A DNA stretch of 64,000 nt. It comes from Ascoidea rubescens DSM 1968 (Eukaryota; Ascomycota; Saccharomycetes; Ascoideales; Ascoideaceae). The translations under genes were made by a program, and so were the position numbers. Within the stretch, counting starts at the first letter, position 1. Every line of letters starts with the position of its first letter. Below the pieces are notes generated by a model. The model worked only from the letters and a program-made list of their open reading frames with translations, was not told the DNA's origin and made no database searches. The stretch is taken from positions 1,803,428 to 1,867,427 of the forward strand of contig NW_017962913.1 of NCBI RefSeq assembly GCF_001661345.1, given 5' to 3'. Shown here piece by piece: positions 51,877-63,056 of this stretch.

Positions 51877-53029
51877 AAAATTCCTCAGGTGTTTTGAATT
51901 GAATCCCAATATTTTTAGCAAATAATTTGTCTGAATCACTGAAATCTTGAGATCTTCCAGCTGCATCTCCAATGAAAACCGAGTTATAATAATCAATGTG
52001 ATGTCTGATATTGGTAATATCCTTATCGTTAGAAATTGATTCAAGATCTTTTAAAAATTGATTCCACATTCCAATGTTTGGTTTCCTGTATAAATTATTA
52101 TTATTCTGATTACTATTTAAATGAGAACTCTTTGGAATTCTAGCAGATGAATAAATCAATGGATAAAATTTGATTAATTTTAATTGATTTAAGATCGAAT
52201 TAATTTTATTTTGATAATTTTTGAAAGATTTTTGATTGAAATCAGCTACTATTCCACCTTGATTAGAAAAAATTACGATTATATTGAGATTTTTACTGTT
52301 ATTTATAGAAGTTAAAGTTGGCAAAACTTTATCATTTAACCAAACCCAATCATCTGAATTTATTGGAAATTTTCTACCACTTTTTGTTTTAATTAAAGTA
52401 TAATCCAAATCAAATGCATATATAACTAATTTTTCATTTTTATTGCTTTCAATTTCAATATCATTTTGGTTTTTAATTTCAATTTCAATTTTAATTTCAT
52501 TTTTGTTTTCAACTTCATCTTCTTTTCCATTTTCATTGACATTATTAGTTTTATTGTCAGTACAAAAATTATTTATTTCTATGGTTTTATTATTTGCATT
52601 ATTAATATTGTTATTGCTATCCTTTTTTATTTTACTTTTACTATTACTATTACTACTATTACGATAATCGGCTGCCCTCACATTTTCTATTTTTGTCACT
52701 GCTTTTAGTTTTATTTTACTGGTATTTTTCTTTATCATTAAAAGTCTTTCATGGAATCTGGCTGCAAAATCTGTTGGTGTCACTGATATCAAGTTCCCAC
52801 TTATTGACCAGTTTTGTTTTCTCGTTGTCCTCACACTGGCTGCTAAATTGATGTTGATGGTTTTCGATGACAATAAGGCCAAAATGTCCTGCCTCTGGGC
52901 TCTCTTTTTGTTGGACACAAGGCTTCTCTGGTGCTCTGTTTGCAGTGCTCTCTTGCCCATCTGCTCTCTTCTGCTCACGTTTAATGTCTGTTCTTGTTCT
53001 ATCTCTGTTTCTTTAACTGTTCTCTCCAT
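51869..53029 (-). CDS. TPP1: polynucleotide 3'-phosphatase Tpp1-like (HAD superfamily)
   Basis: 386 residues, ATG at 53029. Removes 3'-phosphates at DNA strand breaks in repair. The HAD motif I is AFDLDYTLIKTKSGRKFP (Asp207 nucleophile, Asp209). WVWLNDKVLPTLTSI follows. Motif II IVIFSNQGG has Ser255, motif III lysine is in YRKPNIGMW (Lys316), and motif IV is FIGDAAGRSQDFSDSDKLFA (Asp355). It has no kinase domain, as in yeast Tpp1. An Asn/Lys/Glu-rich insertion (about 120-200) precedes the catalytic domain. It shares a 228-bp divergent promoter with MRPS8 and overlaps the neighbouring 3' end by 8 bp. Confidence 0.93.
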   Translation of the reverse strand: MERTVKETEIEQEQTLNVSRREQMGKRALQTEHQRSLVSNKKRAQRQDILALLSSKTININLAASVRTTRKQNWSISGNLISVTPTDFAARFHERLLMIKKNTSKIKLKAVTKIENVRAADYRNSSNSNSKSKIKKDSNNNINNANNKTIEINNFCTDNKTNNVNENGKEDEVENKNEIKIEIEIKNQNDIEIESNKNEKLVIYAFDLDYTLIKTKSGRKFPINSDDWVWLNDKVLPTLTSINNSKNLNIIVIFSNQGGIVADFNQKSFKNYQNKINSILNQLKLIKFYPLIYSSARIPKSSHLNSNQNNNNLYRKPNIGMWNQFLKDLESISNDKDITNIRHHIDYYNSVFIGDAAGRSQDFSDSDKLFAKNIGIQFKTPEEFFI

Positions 53030-53257
53030 ACTTTCCTTTCTTTTTGTAGATCACATTTTGAGTTCCGTCTGATCGGAGCTCACTTCCGGAATTTCTCACG
53101 TGTGAAAAACGAATTTTCCACCGACTCAGTCGAAAGAAGCGAAAGAAGTAAAAGAAGTAAAAGAAATAAATGAAGAAAAGGTGGAAGAGCCCAACAGCAA
53201 AAGAAGCTCAGAATATCACAATCCTTCAGCTGCTCTGCTCTCAAGACTGTTTTCAAG
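53030..53257. promoter_or_regulatory. divergent TPP1/MRPS8 promoter
   Basis: 228 bp. Contains TCACGTGTGA (about 53097-53106), an E-box of the CACGTG type, and a GAAAGAAGC/AAAAGAAGT repeat. Confidence 0.5.
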
Positions 53258-53737
53258 ATGTCCTTGGTTAAGCTAGGTTACATTTGTTCCCATTTGCAAA
53301 ACTGTGCTACTCGTCGTATTCCCTTGACCAGCATTCCCTACACTAGACAATCCATCAATGTTGCACTCCATTTGTACAAGGAGGGTTTTATATCTGCTAT
53401 CTCCAAGGGCTCTGTTGTTAGACCTGACTTGCCCTCAGAAAACATCGAGGTGACCTTTGACAACATTGCTACAAGAAAACTATGGGTCACTTTGAAATAC
53501 AGAGACAATCAGCCAGTTTTAGGAAAATTCAGGCTAGTTTCAACTCCTAGTCAAAAGTTTTTTTTGTCTGATGTGGAAATTAAAGCCTTAAGCAGTGGTT
53601 TGAGTGTTAGAAAAATCAAACCTCAACAGCCTGGAGAATTAATATTGGTTCAATTGGAAGACAAGAAAATCATTGATTTGCAAGAAGCTGCCAAAAATAA
53701 TGTAGGAGGTTTGGTTCTTTGCAGAGCTAGAACTTAA
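53258..53737 (+). CDS. MRPS8: mitochondrial small-subunit ribosomal protein uS8m (Mrps8)
   Basis: 159 residues, ATG at 53258. MSLVKLGYICSHLQNCATRR is close to the start of yeast Mrps8. LHLYKEGFISAISKGS and RKLWVTLKYRDNQPVLGKF fit the mitochondrial form; LVSTPSQKFFLS corresponds to the bacterial S8 KPG-type rRNA-binding region. GGLVLCRA at the C-terminus replaces the GGEVLCYVW-type ending. No separate presequence, as in S. cerevisiae. Confidence 0.92.
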   Translation: MSLVKLGYICSHLQNCATRRIPLTSIPYTRQSINVALHLYKEGFISAISKGSVVRPDLPSENIEVTFDNIATRKLWVTLKYRDNQPVLGKFRLVSTPSQKFFLSDVEIKALSSGLSVRKIKPQQPGELILVQLEDKKIIDLQEAAKNNVGGLVLCRART

Positions 53738-54065
53738 TCTTCATAACAACATTTGATATCAATTCCAATTTTGCCTGTTTTCATGATATTATGATTCATT
53801 ACTTTAGTACTTTAGTGCTTCAGTTCTTTATTAATTGTTTTTCTTTTCTTTTTTTCTTTTTTTCCTTTGGCTTATTTTTTTTTCTTTTTCTTTTTCTTTA
53901 TTTTACTTAATTTTATGGACCTTGATCCATTCTTTGTCATATATATATTCATTTTGTACATAGATACTCTTATCGTTCGAAATAAATGATTCTGGATTCT
54001 ATCTTAACTTGTATAGATTAAATTAAGTGTTTTATATATATATTATATATAGTACAATTAGTCGA
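53738..54065. other. convergent 3' flanks
   Basis: T-rich region between MRPS8 and the mannosyltransferase, with a TTTTTC repeat (53851-53895) and TATATA near 54032-54048. No gene. Confidence 0.45.
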
Positions 54066-56060
54066 TTACTCTTCAAAAATGTCTCCATCTTTGGAAAGAA
54101 ACTCGTTAACAGCCTTACCATCAGGCTTTCCTCCACTCTCTATGTACATTTTATATTTATTTTCAATATCATTTATGACTTTATCGACTTTGAACGTTTT
54201 GATAAATTTTAATTTGGGATTATCAAAATGGCCGTTTTCTAAGTCTTTATTAACTCTTACCCAATCATTGATACATGATCCAGGTGAATTTTCAATGTCT
54301 TTATGATCGTTGGGACATTTACATCTGCATCCAATGCCATTTTTTTGGGGCAAATCATAATTCAAAAACTTGTTATCAGATTTCAATTCTTTTGCCATAT
54401 TTTTACTTTTGCTTTTACTTTTATTTTGATTTTGATTTTGATTCTTGAAATAGTTGTCACTCATTTTATATGGCAAATGATTATCAAATGAGTTTGATGG
54501 ACAGTGTCCTAATGTCGTATGTTTATAGCCAATATCTCTGAAATAGTGTAAATCTGTTAAATTCAAAAACATTCCCAAGGCCAATGTATGAACTGGTGCA
54601 TCACCCCATCTTTCTTTAAAGAAACCTCCACTTTGATCTAGATATTCAAAATATTGATCATAAATGTCATTGTCCCATATATCCAACCTTGCAATCTCGA
54701 AATTTGACCAAAAATGGCAGAAATTGTATTCTTCGTTATTAAAATAGTCCTTTTGAATTTCAGGTATAAAAATTCTTGATGACTTATCGATTAATGACTG
54801 TAGTACTTTTGGGTCTAGTTTTGAGTCATTATCTACTTCTTTAGCTATATCGACTAAATGGTCAATTTGAATATTGTTCTCGATTGAATCAATTAATTCT
54901 TGTTTTTCTTTGATATTTTTATATCTTTGTAATAGTTTTCTATTATCATTATCATTGGCATCTGGAAATTTGAAATTATTCATTTGATTAACGAATAAGC
55001 TCCAAGCAGATTGGGTTTGAATGTTATTTTTCTTGATAAATGCTTGAGTTATTCTAAACAAGTTTGGAATGGTTGAAGTTAATTCTTTGATTAATACGGT
55101 GAATCCATATTTTTTGTTATTTTTCTCCATTTCAATAAAAGGATCGTAGGTTAAATCACAAAAAAATTGAACATTAGGCTCAACTCTCCAGTACCATTTA
55201 TATTTTTTCAATAGAGGATGCTTGTAAAACTTTCCTGAATAAAATCTACACATTTTGTGGTATGATGGCATTAAGCCATACATTATACCTCTATCGCCTT
55301 GACTGTTGATACTTTCTTTGTATATTGATTCGTCAAACTCATATACATTTTTTGTTTCTTTATCTTCTTGGTTGCTCTTTTTAATTGGAAACTCCCACAA
55401 GCTTTCGGAGACCAAACCAAACTCGACTTGTGAGGAGGTGTGTAACAGAACTGTCTTCTTGAAATCATCAGTAAAGGGCTTGTCATTTAAGAAGACCCAG
55501 GGATAGTTGAACCATTGGTTGAAATGTCTTTCTAGGGAATCCATGGATTTGATAACATCACCCACTTCTTTATTTCTTGCCAACACAACCAACGCAGCAT
55601 TTGCTCTCTGGGGGTATCTTTGGCTGATCAAATCAGTGTCCATGCAACCAACATAAAAGGGCTGGTCGAACTTGGTGAAGAGGTATCTCTGGGATATGGG
55701 AACCTTAGGAGGAATTGGTTTGTTCTCCTTTCTAGCCTTTCTTTCCACCTTGTCATCATCAAACTGGTCGTAGATGTCGAACTTGGACTCGAAAGGAAGA
55801 TTCAAGGACCTGTCTTGAAATCGAAATGGTGAGTATAAGCCAAGATCGATTTCCTTCCCATCGATCGTTACATGTTGAGCAGCCCCAGGCCCATTGAAGA
55901 GCATGTCAAAGTGGTTCTGCTTCTTGGTAAGCCCTGAGGGCGAGCTTTGGGTCTGCAAACCAAAGGATACGTAGAGTATAGCAGATACTATCAAGAGAAA
56001 TAGCCAGAGCTGGATGCTGATTATCTTGCAAACCTTCACTCTTCTGGTGAGAATACTCAT
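54066..56060 (-). CDS. Kre2/Mnt1/Ktr-family alpha-1,2-mannosyltransferase (GT15)
   Basis: 664 residues from ATG at 56060 (MSILTRRVKVCK); the frame runs further upstream, but that part reads as promoter repeats. Golgi type II membrane enzyme adding mannose to O- or N-glycans. Membrane anchor about 15-33 (SIQLWLFLLIVSAILYVSF). GT15 blocks: RANAALVVLARNKEVGDVIK, HFNQWFNYPWVFLNDKPFT, YHKMCRFYSGKFY, YKWYWRVEPNVQFFCDLTYD, EYNFCHFWSNFEIARLDIW, GGFFKERWGDAPVHTLALGM. A large insertion (about 345-440) and a Cys-rich C-terminus (GIGCRCKCPNDH) set it apart from Kre2 and favour a Ktr4/5/7-like member. Confidence 0.92.
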   Translation of the reverse strand: MSILTRRVKVCKIISIQLWLFLLIVSAILYVSFGLQTQSSPSGLTKKQNHFDMLFNGPGAAQHVTIDGKEIDLGLYSPFRFQDRSLNLPFESKFDIYDQFDDDKVERKARKENKPIPPKVPISQRYLFTKFDQPFYVGCMDTDLISQRYPQRANAALVVLARNKEVGDVIKSMDSLERHFNQWFNYPWVFLNDKPFTDDFKKTVLLHTSSQVEFGLVSESLWEFPIKKSNQEDKETKNVYEFDESIYKESINSQGDRGIMYGLMPSYHKMCRFYSGKFYKHPLLKKYKWYWRVEPNVQFFCDLTYDPFIEMEKNNKKYGFTVLIKELTSTIPNLFRITQAFIKKNNIQTQSAWSLFVNQMNNFKFPDANDNDNRKLLQRYKNIKEKQELIDSIENNIQIDHLVDIAKEVDNDSKLDPKVLQSLIDKSSRIFIPEIQKDYFNNEEYNFCHFWSNFEIARLDIWDNDIYDQYFEYLDQSGGFFKERWGDAPVHTLALGMFLNLTDLHYFRDIGYKHTTLGHCPSNSFDNHLPYKMSDNYFKNQNQNQNKSKSKSKNMAKELKSDNKFLNYDLPQKNGIGCRCKCPNDHKDIENSPGSCINDWVRVNKDLENGHFDNPKLKFIKTFKVDKVINDIENKYKMYIESGGKPDGKAVNEFLSKDGDIFEE

Positions 56061-56372
56061 TTTCAAAGGCAGCAAACGAGGTGTGGGAGATGGAAACAGC
56101 AGAACAACAACAGCAGGAACAGTAGGAACAGTAAGAACAGCAGAAGCAGCAACAGAAGCAACAGAATTAAGAAAATCCAGCACTGATATCTCACAACAGA
56201 GAAGCAGAGGCACCACAGGCACCAGAAGCAACAGCCGAAGAGCCCACGCTCGATTCGACACAAGTGAAAAAACAATATGTGTTGATTCTTTTCACAGGCA
56301 CTCACAAAACCAAAGCCAACCTCTATCTTCAGCTGCCATGAACACAAGAATACCCTATAACCAACACCAGTG
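56061..56372. promoter_or_regulatory. divergent promoter, mannosyltransferase/Asn-rich gene
   Basis: 312 bp with an AACAGCAGAAGCAGCAACAGAAGC-like purine repeat (about 56098-56165). No gene; the leucine-rich frame reading through it on the minus strand is a composition effect. Confidence 0.45.
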
Positions 56373-57668
56373 ATGAGTAACAGACCCAGAAGACTAACAG
56401 TGAAACCCAGCACCAGGAAACAGAGGGCCAGCTTGGTAGCGAGCTCCTTTTCCAGCTTTCTGAACAAGAACAGCTTTGAGCTCTCAGACTCGAGTCTTGA
56501 CGAGCTAATCCACTCCAACTACTACGACGATGATCCCATGCTGTTGCTCAAGCCTTCGCCTTTGAAGCCAAAGATATCCAGGCACAGGTCGCCTCTTTCG
56601 AAACAGAGGAGTAACACCATCTTGAACTCGTTTCTAGAGACGAGTTCCCATTCCCCATTCAAGTTCCACAAGTTCAATAATTTGAACAAGTCGTACAGTG
56701 AAAAAGATGGTGCAAATAAGGCAAATGATGAGGTATCAGAGCCTGTGGACGAAAACACTTTTGAAGACAGAGAAACCACTCATAAAAGCAATCCAGTGGA
56801 TTCTAGCCACTTGGACATTTCAGCAGATACAACCACTTTGAATAATAGGAGAGTCAAAGAGAGTGTAAACACGATAATAATTCCTCTAAGAGATGACGAT
56901 AATACCACTCCAATGACCTACAACAATGGAAACACTCCAGATCCAGTTAAAAACAGCAACTCATTAAAGATCAAGACTCGAAAGCCTACTCCAGCTAAAT
57001 TGGTCAAATTTTCAAATGTGGATCAGTTTTCCAAAGACTTGACCACTTCAATGATAAACAGGAAAATTCAAGATATCACTGACACTTTGCAATCAATGTC
57101 ATCTCCTATTGCCAATGATAAAAAAAGCAATGGGGCTCCAAATAAAACTGGAATCACTGTCATAAACAGTAACGATCTGGTCAATAGTATTCTCGAGCTG
57201 GTCAATTCTGAAATTAATGCCAGCATTATTAGCAATCTAACTGAAAATAGCTACAAGTCAATCAATGAATACAAAACACCTAGTCCCCCAGTTATGAGAT
57301 CGTTTGAGCGAACACCACCTCATAATCAAATTGATATTGATCTAAATCAAAAAAAAAACAGTCTTCCAAAACCGAAAAATGCTTTATATCCAAAGATATT
57401 AAAGCAGATCCCTCTATTGAAGGAAACTTTTAAAGATACTAAACATAATGATAGTAATAAACATACAAAAGAATTAAGAAATCTGAGTATAATTGAAGCG
57501 CAGACTCAAAAACGTCAAAATAAAAATCGTCATAACACTGGTGATAAAGAGAAAGAGAATGATAATGATAATGATAATGACAAACAGCTTTTGAAATCAA
57601 TTGAATTGGAGAAGAAAACAAAGAAACATGGAAATTCAAGACAAAACAGTTTAATAGAAAAATTTCCA

Positions 57669-57765
<97 letters not shown>

Positions 57766-57766
57766 N

Positions 57767-57864
<98 letters not shown>

Positions 57865-58462
57865 TGGTGAAATATCTAAAAGAAATAGTATTGAACATCT
57901 TAAAAAACTTAAAAATATGCTTGCAAATAGTGAAAAGATTGAAATAAAAGTACTGAATAACAGTGAAATAAGTAAGAAAAAAGCCTTAAATCAAAACAAA
58001 TTAAATAATGGATTTGAAAAGAAAAATGAAAGCAAAAAAAGAAGAAGAAGAGAGCTGGATGTATCAAGTATTGATATTAATATTAATGTTAATAATTCGG
58101 ATGAAACGATACGATCACCAGGATCTTTAACTTCAAGTACAAGTCCATATAAATATATCAACGAAAATTCTACAGTTAGTGATTGGGATGATGAAAAATG
58201 GAAAACATTTATCAAATTGGTTTATAAAGCCGTTAAAAAAAAGGATAAAAAACTATTATATAATACTAAAGTGATTGAGAAATTTGGGATAGTGGATGGA
58301 TTAGAGTTGAGTTTAAAAGAAAAATTGATTCGAAAATACTATAAAATGGGAAATTTCAATAAAATGAGTTATAAAAAAAGAAGAATTAGTGAAAATGATA
58401 ATATTAATAATAGTAGTAATGATCTGAATAAAGATAAACAGAAAGATAAACAAAATACCTAA
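56373..58462 (+). CDS. Asn-rich basic protein interrupted by AAT tract with an unresolved base
   Basis: Starts MSNRPRRLTVKPSTRKQRAS at 56373. Reading is continuous to an AAT tract (about 57672-57860), where one N (57766) is flanked by two bases instead of three, so the frame jumps. Beyond the tract the in-phase codons continue NKNGEISKRNSIEHLKKLKN and the same frame runs to 58462, so this is one gene with an assembly uncertainty, about 697 residues. N-terminal part has many S/T-P sites (KPSPLKPK, RSPLS, PSPPVMRSFERTPP). The C-terminal block VSDWDDEKWKTFIKLV, then YKAVKKKDKKLLYNTKV and LSLKEKLIRKYYKM, looks folded and conserved. CDK-type sites suggest a chromosome or spindle role, unproven. 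Family not recognised. Confidence 0.75.
57672..57860. repeat. AAT microsatellite, about 190 bp, with one N
   Basis: Encodes poly-Asn of about 63 residues if restored to phase. The N is at 57766. The true repeat number is not known from this sequence. Confidence 0.9.
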
Positions 58463-58676
58463 ATAAATGATTAATAAATAAATAATAAAGGAAAAAAAAG
58501 TAATAAATAAATGCATAAATAAGTAAATGAGTAAATAACCTGAAACCCATAATGTGCCTGTGAAAATAAGTGAATACCGAAATTTGATAAAAATAAAGAT
58601 TTAGAAAAAAAAAGAAGCATGAAGCAGGGAAATCAAATAAAGTTTGTTTTTTTTGTTTGTTTTTTATTTTTTTTTT
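58463..58676. other. convergent 3' flanks
   Basis: AT-rich with AAATAAGTAAATGAGTAAAT-like repeats. No gene. Confidence 0.4.
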
Positions 58677-59546
58677 TTAAATTTGTTTTAATAGTGGAGT
58701 TGTTTCGTTATATTGTTGATTTTGTGCTTGATGAGAGTATAACCATTTTTGGTAGAAATAGAATAAATCTAGAATAATACATCCAAAACAACCAATTAAA
58801 AAGGGCATTTCCTTTTTCAAAAATAGAACTTTTTGGAATTTTTCAGGACTTTTAAGAAATTGATTGGAAGTTAGGATAGAAAGTGCTAGATTTGTATTTC
58901 CAGATAATGAACATAAGAATAGTAAAGGAGAAATGTGCTTTGTTGATTTTCTTTTAAAATTTTTATAAAGCTGTGGAATTCTAGAACCAATATAGAAAAA
59001 TGGAACTAGCCAGGAAATGTATAAACCATAGTTGATAGCAGTTATGTTATTGGAGTCAGCCCGGTTATAATTTATAGGAGCAGCATTTGCTTTTGATACG
59101 GCTAAGGATAATGCCACTATGTTGGGCAAAATTTTGTTCTTATTGCTGCTGTCGTTATTAAGGATGATATGGTTGTATGTGATTTTGTTTTGAGCAACCC
59201 TGGGATAGAAATAGCTGTAATAAATGAACAAAGATGCCATGATCAAATCATTACAGACACCATAGAAACTCAAATAGATCTGGTTTTTTAACTGATGTGT
59301 CAATATACAACCAATGAAGTTAGAAAAATCACCTAAGAGCCATATCAAAATAAAATATGGAGACAAATAGTCAGCTTTTTTCAACTTGTATATCTTTAGC
59401 TGTTGGGGAAACTGGGCAGTGAAAAAGGACAAGATGGATAGCACAGTAAAGAACTTGGACAACGAGCCTGAGCTGATGTTGGAGCCAAAATCCAGCTCTT
59501 GATCTGTGCTGAAGATGGACCATGTGGAACTGGCTGAAATGCTCAT
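58677..59546 (-). CDS. PQ-loop vacuolar amino-acid transporter (Ypq-like)
   Basis: 289 residues from ATG at 59546 (MSISASSTWSIF); the only upstream in-frame start is TTG. Seven-helix PQ-loop protein. Repeat 1 is LSILSFFTAQFPQQLKIYKL followed by KADYLSPYFILIWLLGDFSN. Repeat 2 is FFYIGSRIPQLYKNFKRKST with KHISPLLFLCSLSGNTNLAL. These match the Ypq1-3/Rtc2 group that exports cationic amino acids from the vacuole. The ending NETTPLLKQI has an ETTPLL acidic dileucine-like sorting signal for vacuolar delivery. Proline-Gln pairs in both loops are intact. Confidence 0.9.
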   Translation of the reverse strand: MSISASSTWSIFSTDQELDFGSNISSGSLSKFFTVLSILSFFTAQFPQQLKIYKLKKADYLSPYFILIWLLGDFSNFIGCILTHQLKNQIYLSFYGVCNDLIMASLFIYYSYFYPRVAQNKITYNHIILNNDSSNKNKILPNIVALSLAVSKANAAPINYNRADSNNITAINYGLYISWLVPFFYIGSRIPQLYKNFKRKSTKHISPLLFLCSLSGNTNLALSILTSNQFLKSPEKFQKVLFLKKEMPFLIGCFGCIILDLFYFYQKWLYSHQAQNQQYNETTPLLKQI

Positions 59547-60133
59547 CTTGGAGTATGCTGTGGTGGGTGTCGAAATGCTGCTGGGCCTGTTTTCTGTTGA
59601 AAAGAAGAAGAAGAACACCTGGCAGACCAGAGAGGCTCCTGTGGTGTTTAAATGGGCCTGAAACCAGTTTGCCAATCACATTTCACGTCCATCCACCGCT
59701 GTTCTGCTTATCAGTAGACCATCCAAACCAGATCAGATCAAAACTGATCCAAACCAAAGCAGCGCGATAAGCCGTGGCCTCCATGCTAACGCCTTCCTAA
59801 AACGATCAAAGAACAGCGCGTTGACGTATACCGCGTTTCTGTGCATATTGTGCATATTGCGCATATTGCACCTTAGCAACGGCTTAAACATTTACATGCA
59901 TATTCACACAGCCAAGGCGCGTTTGGATCCGTGCGGCTGGCTCGGAGGCACGTGGTGTAAACAGAGGTCAGAGGGTAAACAAAAACAGACTGAGAGATGG
60001 AGCAAGAGCCTGATGAGAGGTAAGTCTTTCCAGCCTACAATGCAGTAGCTGTAACACCTCCTATACTATACTTCCTGTCTCTTTTATTGTTTCTGCTGAC
60101 CAGAGCTGTCCATTGTATTACTTCTAACCAAAA
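59547..60133. promoter_or_regulatory. divergent promoter Ypq-like/STU2
   Basis: Short GC-richer stretch about 59915-59975 with a CACGTGG E-box (59950-59956), and a GCATATTGTGCATATTGC repeat (about 59842-59866). A GTAAGT at 60020-60025 could be a 5'-UTR donor but the case is weak. Confidence 0.4.
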
Positions 60134-63056
60134 ATGGCTGATGAAGAGGACTATTCGTCTTTACCGCTATCTGAACGTTTGGTACATAAAGTATGTTGCT
60201 GTTGAAGTTACTCTTTCAACTGTGCTAGTGACCTCAACCTCTGGCTGATCTCAATTACTAACCAGCATTTTATCAATTCGCCAATTCATTTGATTTTAGG
60301 TGTGGAAAGTTCGTCAAGCTTCTTACTTGGAAATCATAAAATCCTTTGAACAATCTCCAAACGAAAATGCTGAGTGTTTTCAGCCCTTTTTGCATGACCC
60401 GAATATATTCAAATCCATTGTCGTTGAAAAAAATGTTGTCGCTCAGGATACTGGGATCTTGGCTCTAGTCAAGTTTCTAGAGTTTGGTGGAACTAATGCC
60501 TGTATCAAATTAAGATCAACTATCATGCCATCACTAATTGAAAAGGCTCTCTCATCTTCAAGACCTTCCACAAAGAAAAACTCAATAGAGGCAATTTTAT
60601 GGTTTATAGAATTGGATATCCCAGATCCTATCATTGAAGATCTATTATTGTTCATTCCTCACAAATTACCCAAATTGGTGGTGGGAACTCTACAAGCTTT
60701 GGTGGAAATCTTTAAAAGCTTCGGTGCAAAAGTAATATCTCCTAAACCAATTATCCCGTTATTACCAAAACTATTTGCTCATGGTGATAGAAATGTCAGA
60801 GCTCAAACTTCAAATTTATCCTTAGAGATTTACAGAGGCATGGGCGAGCCCTTTTCACAAATCTTATTTCCGGATTTGAAACCTGTACAGGTCAAGGACC
60901 TAACAAAACTATTTGATTCAATCAAAAACGACCCTCCGTGTCTTCCTCCAAGAATGCTAAAATCAGCAAGAGAGGCATTGGAAAGAGAAAAGGCCATCTT
61001 GAATACTTCAAATGCTTTAGCAGGCAATACCGACAATGATTACGACATGTCATCCCCTGCAAACGATCAACTGCAAGAGTTAGATGCCTACGATATGATC
61101 ACTGCGGTAGATCTTTTACCAAACTTACCAGAAGACTTATCAACAAGAATCAACTCATCCAAATGGAAAGAGAGAAAAGAAGTCCTAGAAGAGATACAAC
61201 CAATGTTTGCCAAAACAATGAAATTGGCCAAGAATGTCGACTATTCGGATTTCATAAGAATCTTATCCAAATGCATGAAAGATGCAAATATAATGGTAGT
61301 CACCTTCGCCGCAAATATAACAAGCTCCATAGCGAAAGCATTGAGAAAAGATTTCCAAAAATATCTAGAATTGATTTTTATAAACATACTTGAAAGAACT
61401 AAAGAGAAAAAACCATCCATTGCTGATGCCCTAAATGAAGCATTGTTTTCCTGCTTTAACAGTTCTTCATTGTCTGACATTTTACCCGACTCTTTAAAAA
61501 CAATTACCCATAAAACTCCTCAAATTAGAATATCTTGTACAAAATTCCTAATAAAATGTCTTCAAAATACTAAAATTCCCCCTACTGATGATGAAGTCAA
61601 ATCAATAATGGAAGTGGGCTTGAAAATACTAAACGATACTCAAGCACCCGTTAGAAATGAAGCCCAAGAACTAATTGGAACTTTAATGAAAATAACCGGT
61701 GAAAGACAGTTGAATCAATATTTTGAAAATATAGATCAAATTAAAACTAAAAAAATTAAAGAGTGTTTCGAAAAGGCCGAGGTCAAAGCAGTTCCGGTCG
61801 TCATAAAACCAAAAACAAGATCTAAACCAAATCCTCCATCTTTCAATGGCCCAAGAAAACCCACTTTGGGAAAAATGTCTAGGCCTCCAGCCTCAAAACC
61901 ACCACCTGTGCCCAATAATAATTCAAATTCAAATTCAAATCTTATTTCCAATTCAACTTTCAATAATACCAACAACATTGTTGAGCAACAAAGAAGACCA
62001 CTTGCTTCAAGATTGGGTATTAGAAAACAACAAAACACAGAACCTCCTACCCTATCTGTTTCCAGAAACGATGAAGACGATATTCAGATTAACACATTTA
62101 GCCCTTCACAAATGCTTAAAAAAAACTTTTCGTCAATACTTCCATCAAAACGAATGGCTAGTTCTCCGTTGAAACGGAACGACGATACCACGGCTTTTAA
62201 ATCCACCAACACTAATGGTGCATTTCTACTGCAAGAAACAGGAAAACTAACATCCATTTCCTTGACAAATAATAACATACGAAGCAAACTAGAAAGTGTT
62301 TCCAATGAAAATAATTATGACACTAATTTCGAATTAAAGCAACTCAAAAGGGAAAAAGAGGCTTTGCTAAAAGAAAAAAATAATTTTGAATTGCAGCAAA
62401 GTACTTGGAACATTGAAAAAAACAGAATGCTAGAAGAACTTGAAATGCTCAGATTGCAAAACGAATCTTTAAAAGTTGAAAATCTGAACCTAGTTTCCAA
62501 AAGTAAAACATTAAAAGAAGAATTCACAAATAACAAGTTGTCGCTAAAATCTAAAGATACACAATTGACAAGAGTGCAATTGGATTTGGAAAATTCCAGA
62601 AACAAAATAATAGAGTTGCAAAAGGAACTTGAAAAGGTCAGATCTCAGTCCCATTACTACCCATTAACCTCAACGCAACTTAAACCAAACAACTTTCCAA
62701 ACGCTAAACGTGCAAGTATGTTTGAGGGTCTAAGCACATCATCAATGCAAATGATTTCCAATCAATCAAATGATATAAGATCCGGTGTGGAAAACCTATC
62801 GATTGAAAACGGCTTGTCCTATATGAATGATGATAAAAGCATGTATAATTCCAATTTCAACCAAAGGAACTCTGGACAGTTTAGTCCCAGACGAAGCATG
62901 ATAGGAATGCCACCTCCAAACAGACACAGCAAGACCATGGCTAATGTTTTTGATCCAAACAACGATGATAGCTGGAGAAGAGCAGCCGAAGTGACGTCCC
63001 AGCTAAAGGCTAGAATTGAAAAAATGAAAGCGAGGTCGCGAAACAACATTGGCTAG
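60134..63056 (+). CDS. STU2: microtubule polymerase Stu2 (XMAP215/Dis1 family), two exons
   Basis: 937 residues. Exon 1 is 60134-60190 (MADEEDYSSLPLSERLVHK), donor GTATGT 60191-60196, branch TACTAAC 60256-60262, acceptor TTTTAG to 60299; exon 2 is 60300-63056. The join reads SERLVHKVWKVRQASYLEII, as in Stu2. TOG1 about 1-240 (AHGDRNVRAQTSNLSLEIYR). TOG2 about 290-535 (INSSKWKERKEVLEEIQPM, KTPQIRISCTKFLIKC). A Pro/Ser/Asn-rich basic linker with KRMASSPLKRND matches the SKRVASSPLRND block. A coiled coil (about 690-795) and the C-terminal RRAAEVTSQLKARIEKMKAR follow. It promotes plus-end growth at kinetochores and spindle poles. Confidence 0.95.

Noticed and set aside
56061-56261. N-terminal extension of the mannosyltransferase with a long Leu/Val-rich stretch
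   Set aside because: It reads through a CAG/GCA repeat in the divergent promoter; the ATG at 56060 gives the normal type II anchor.
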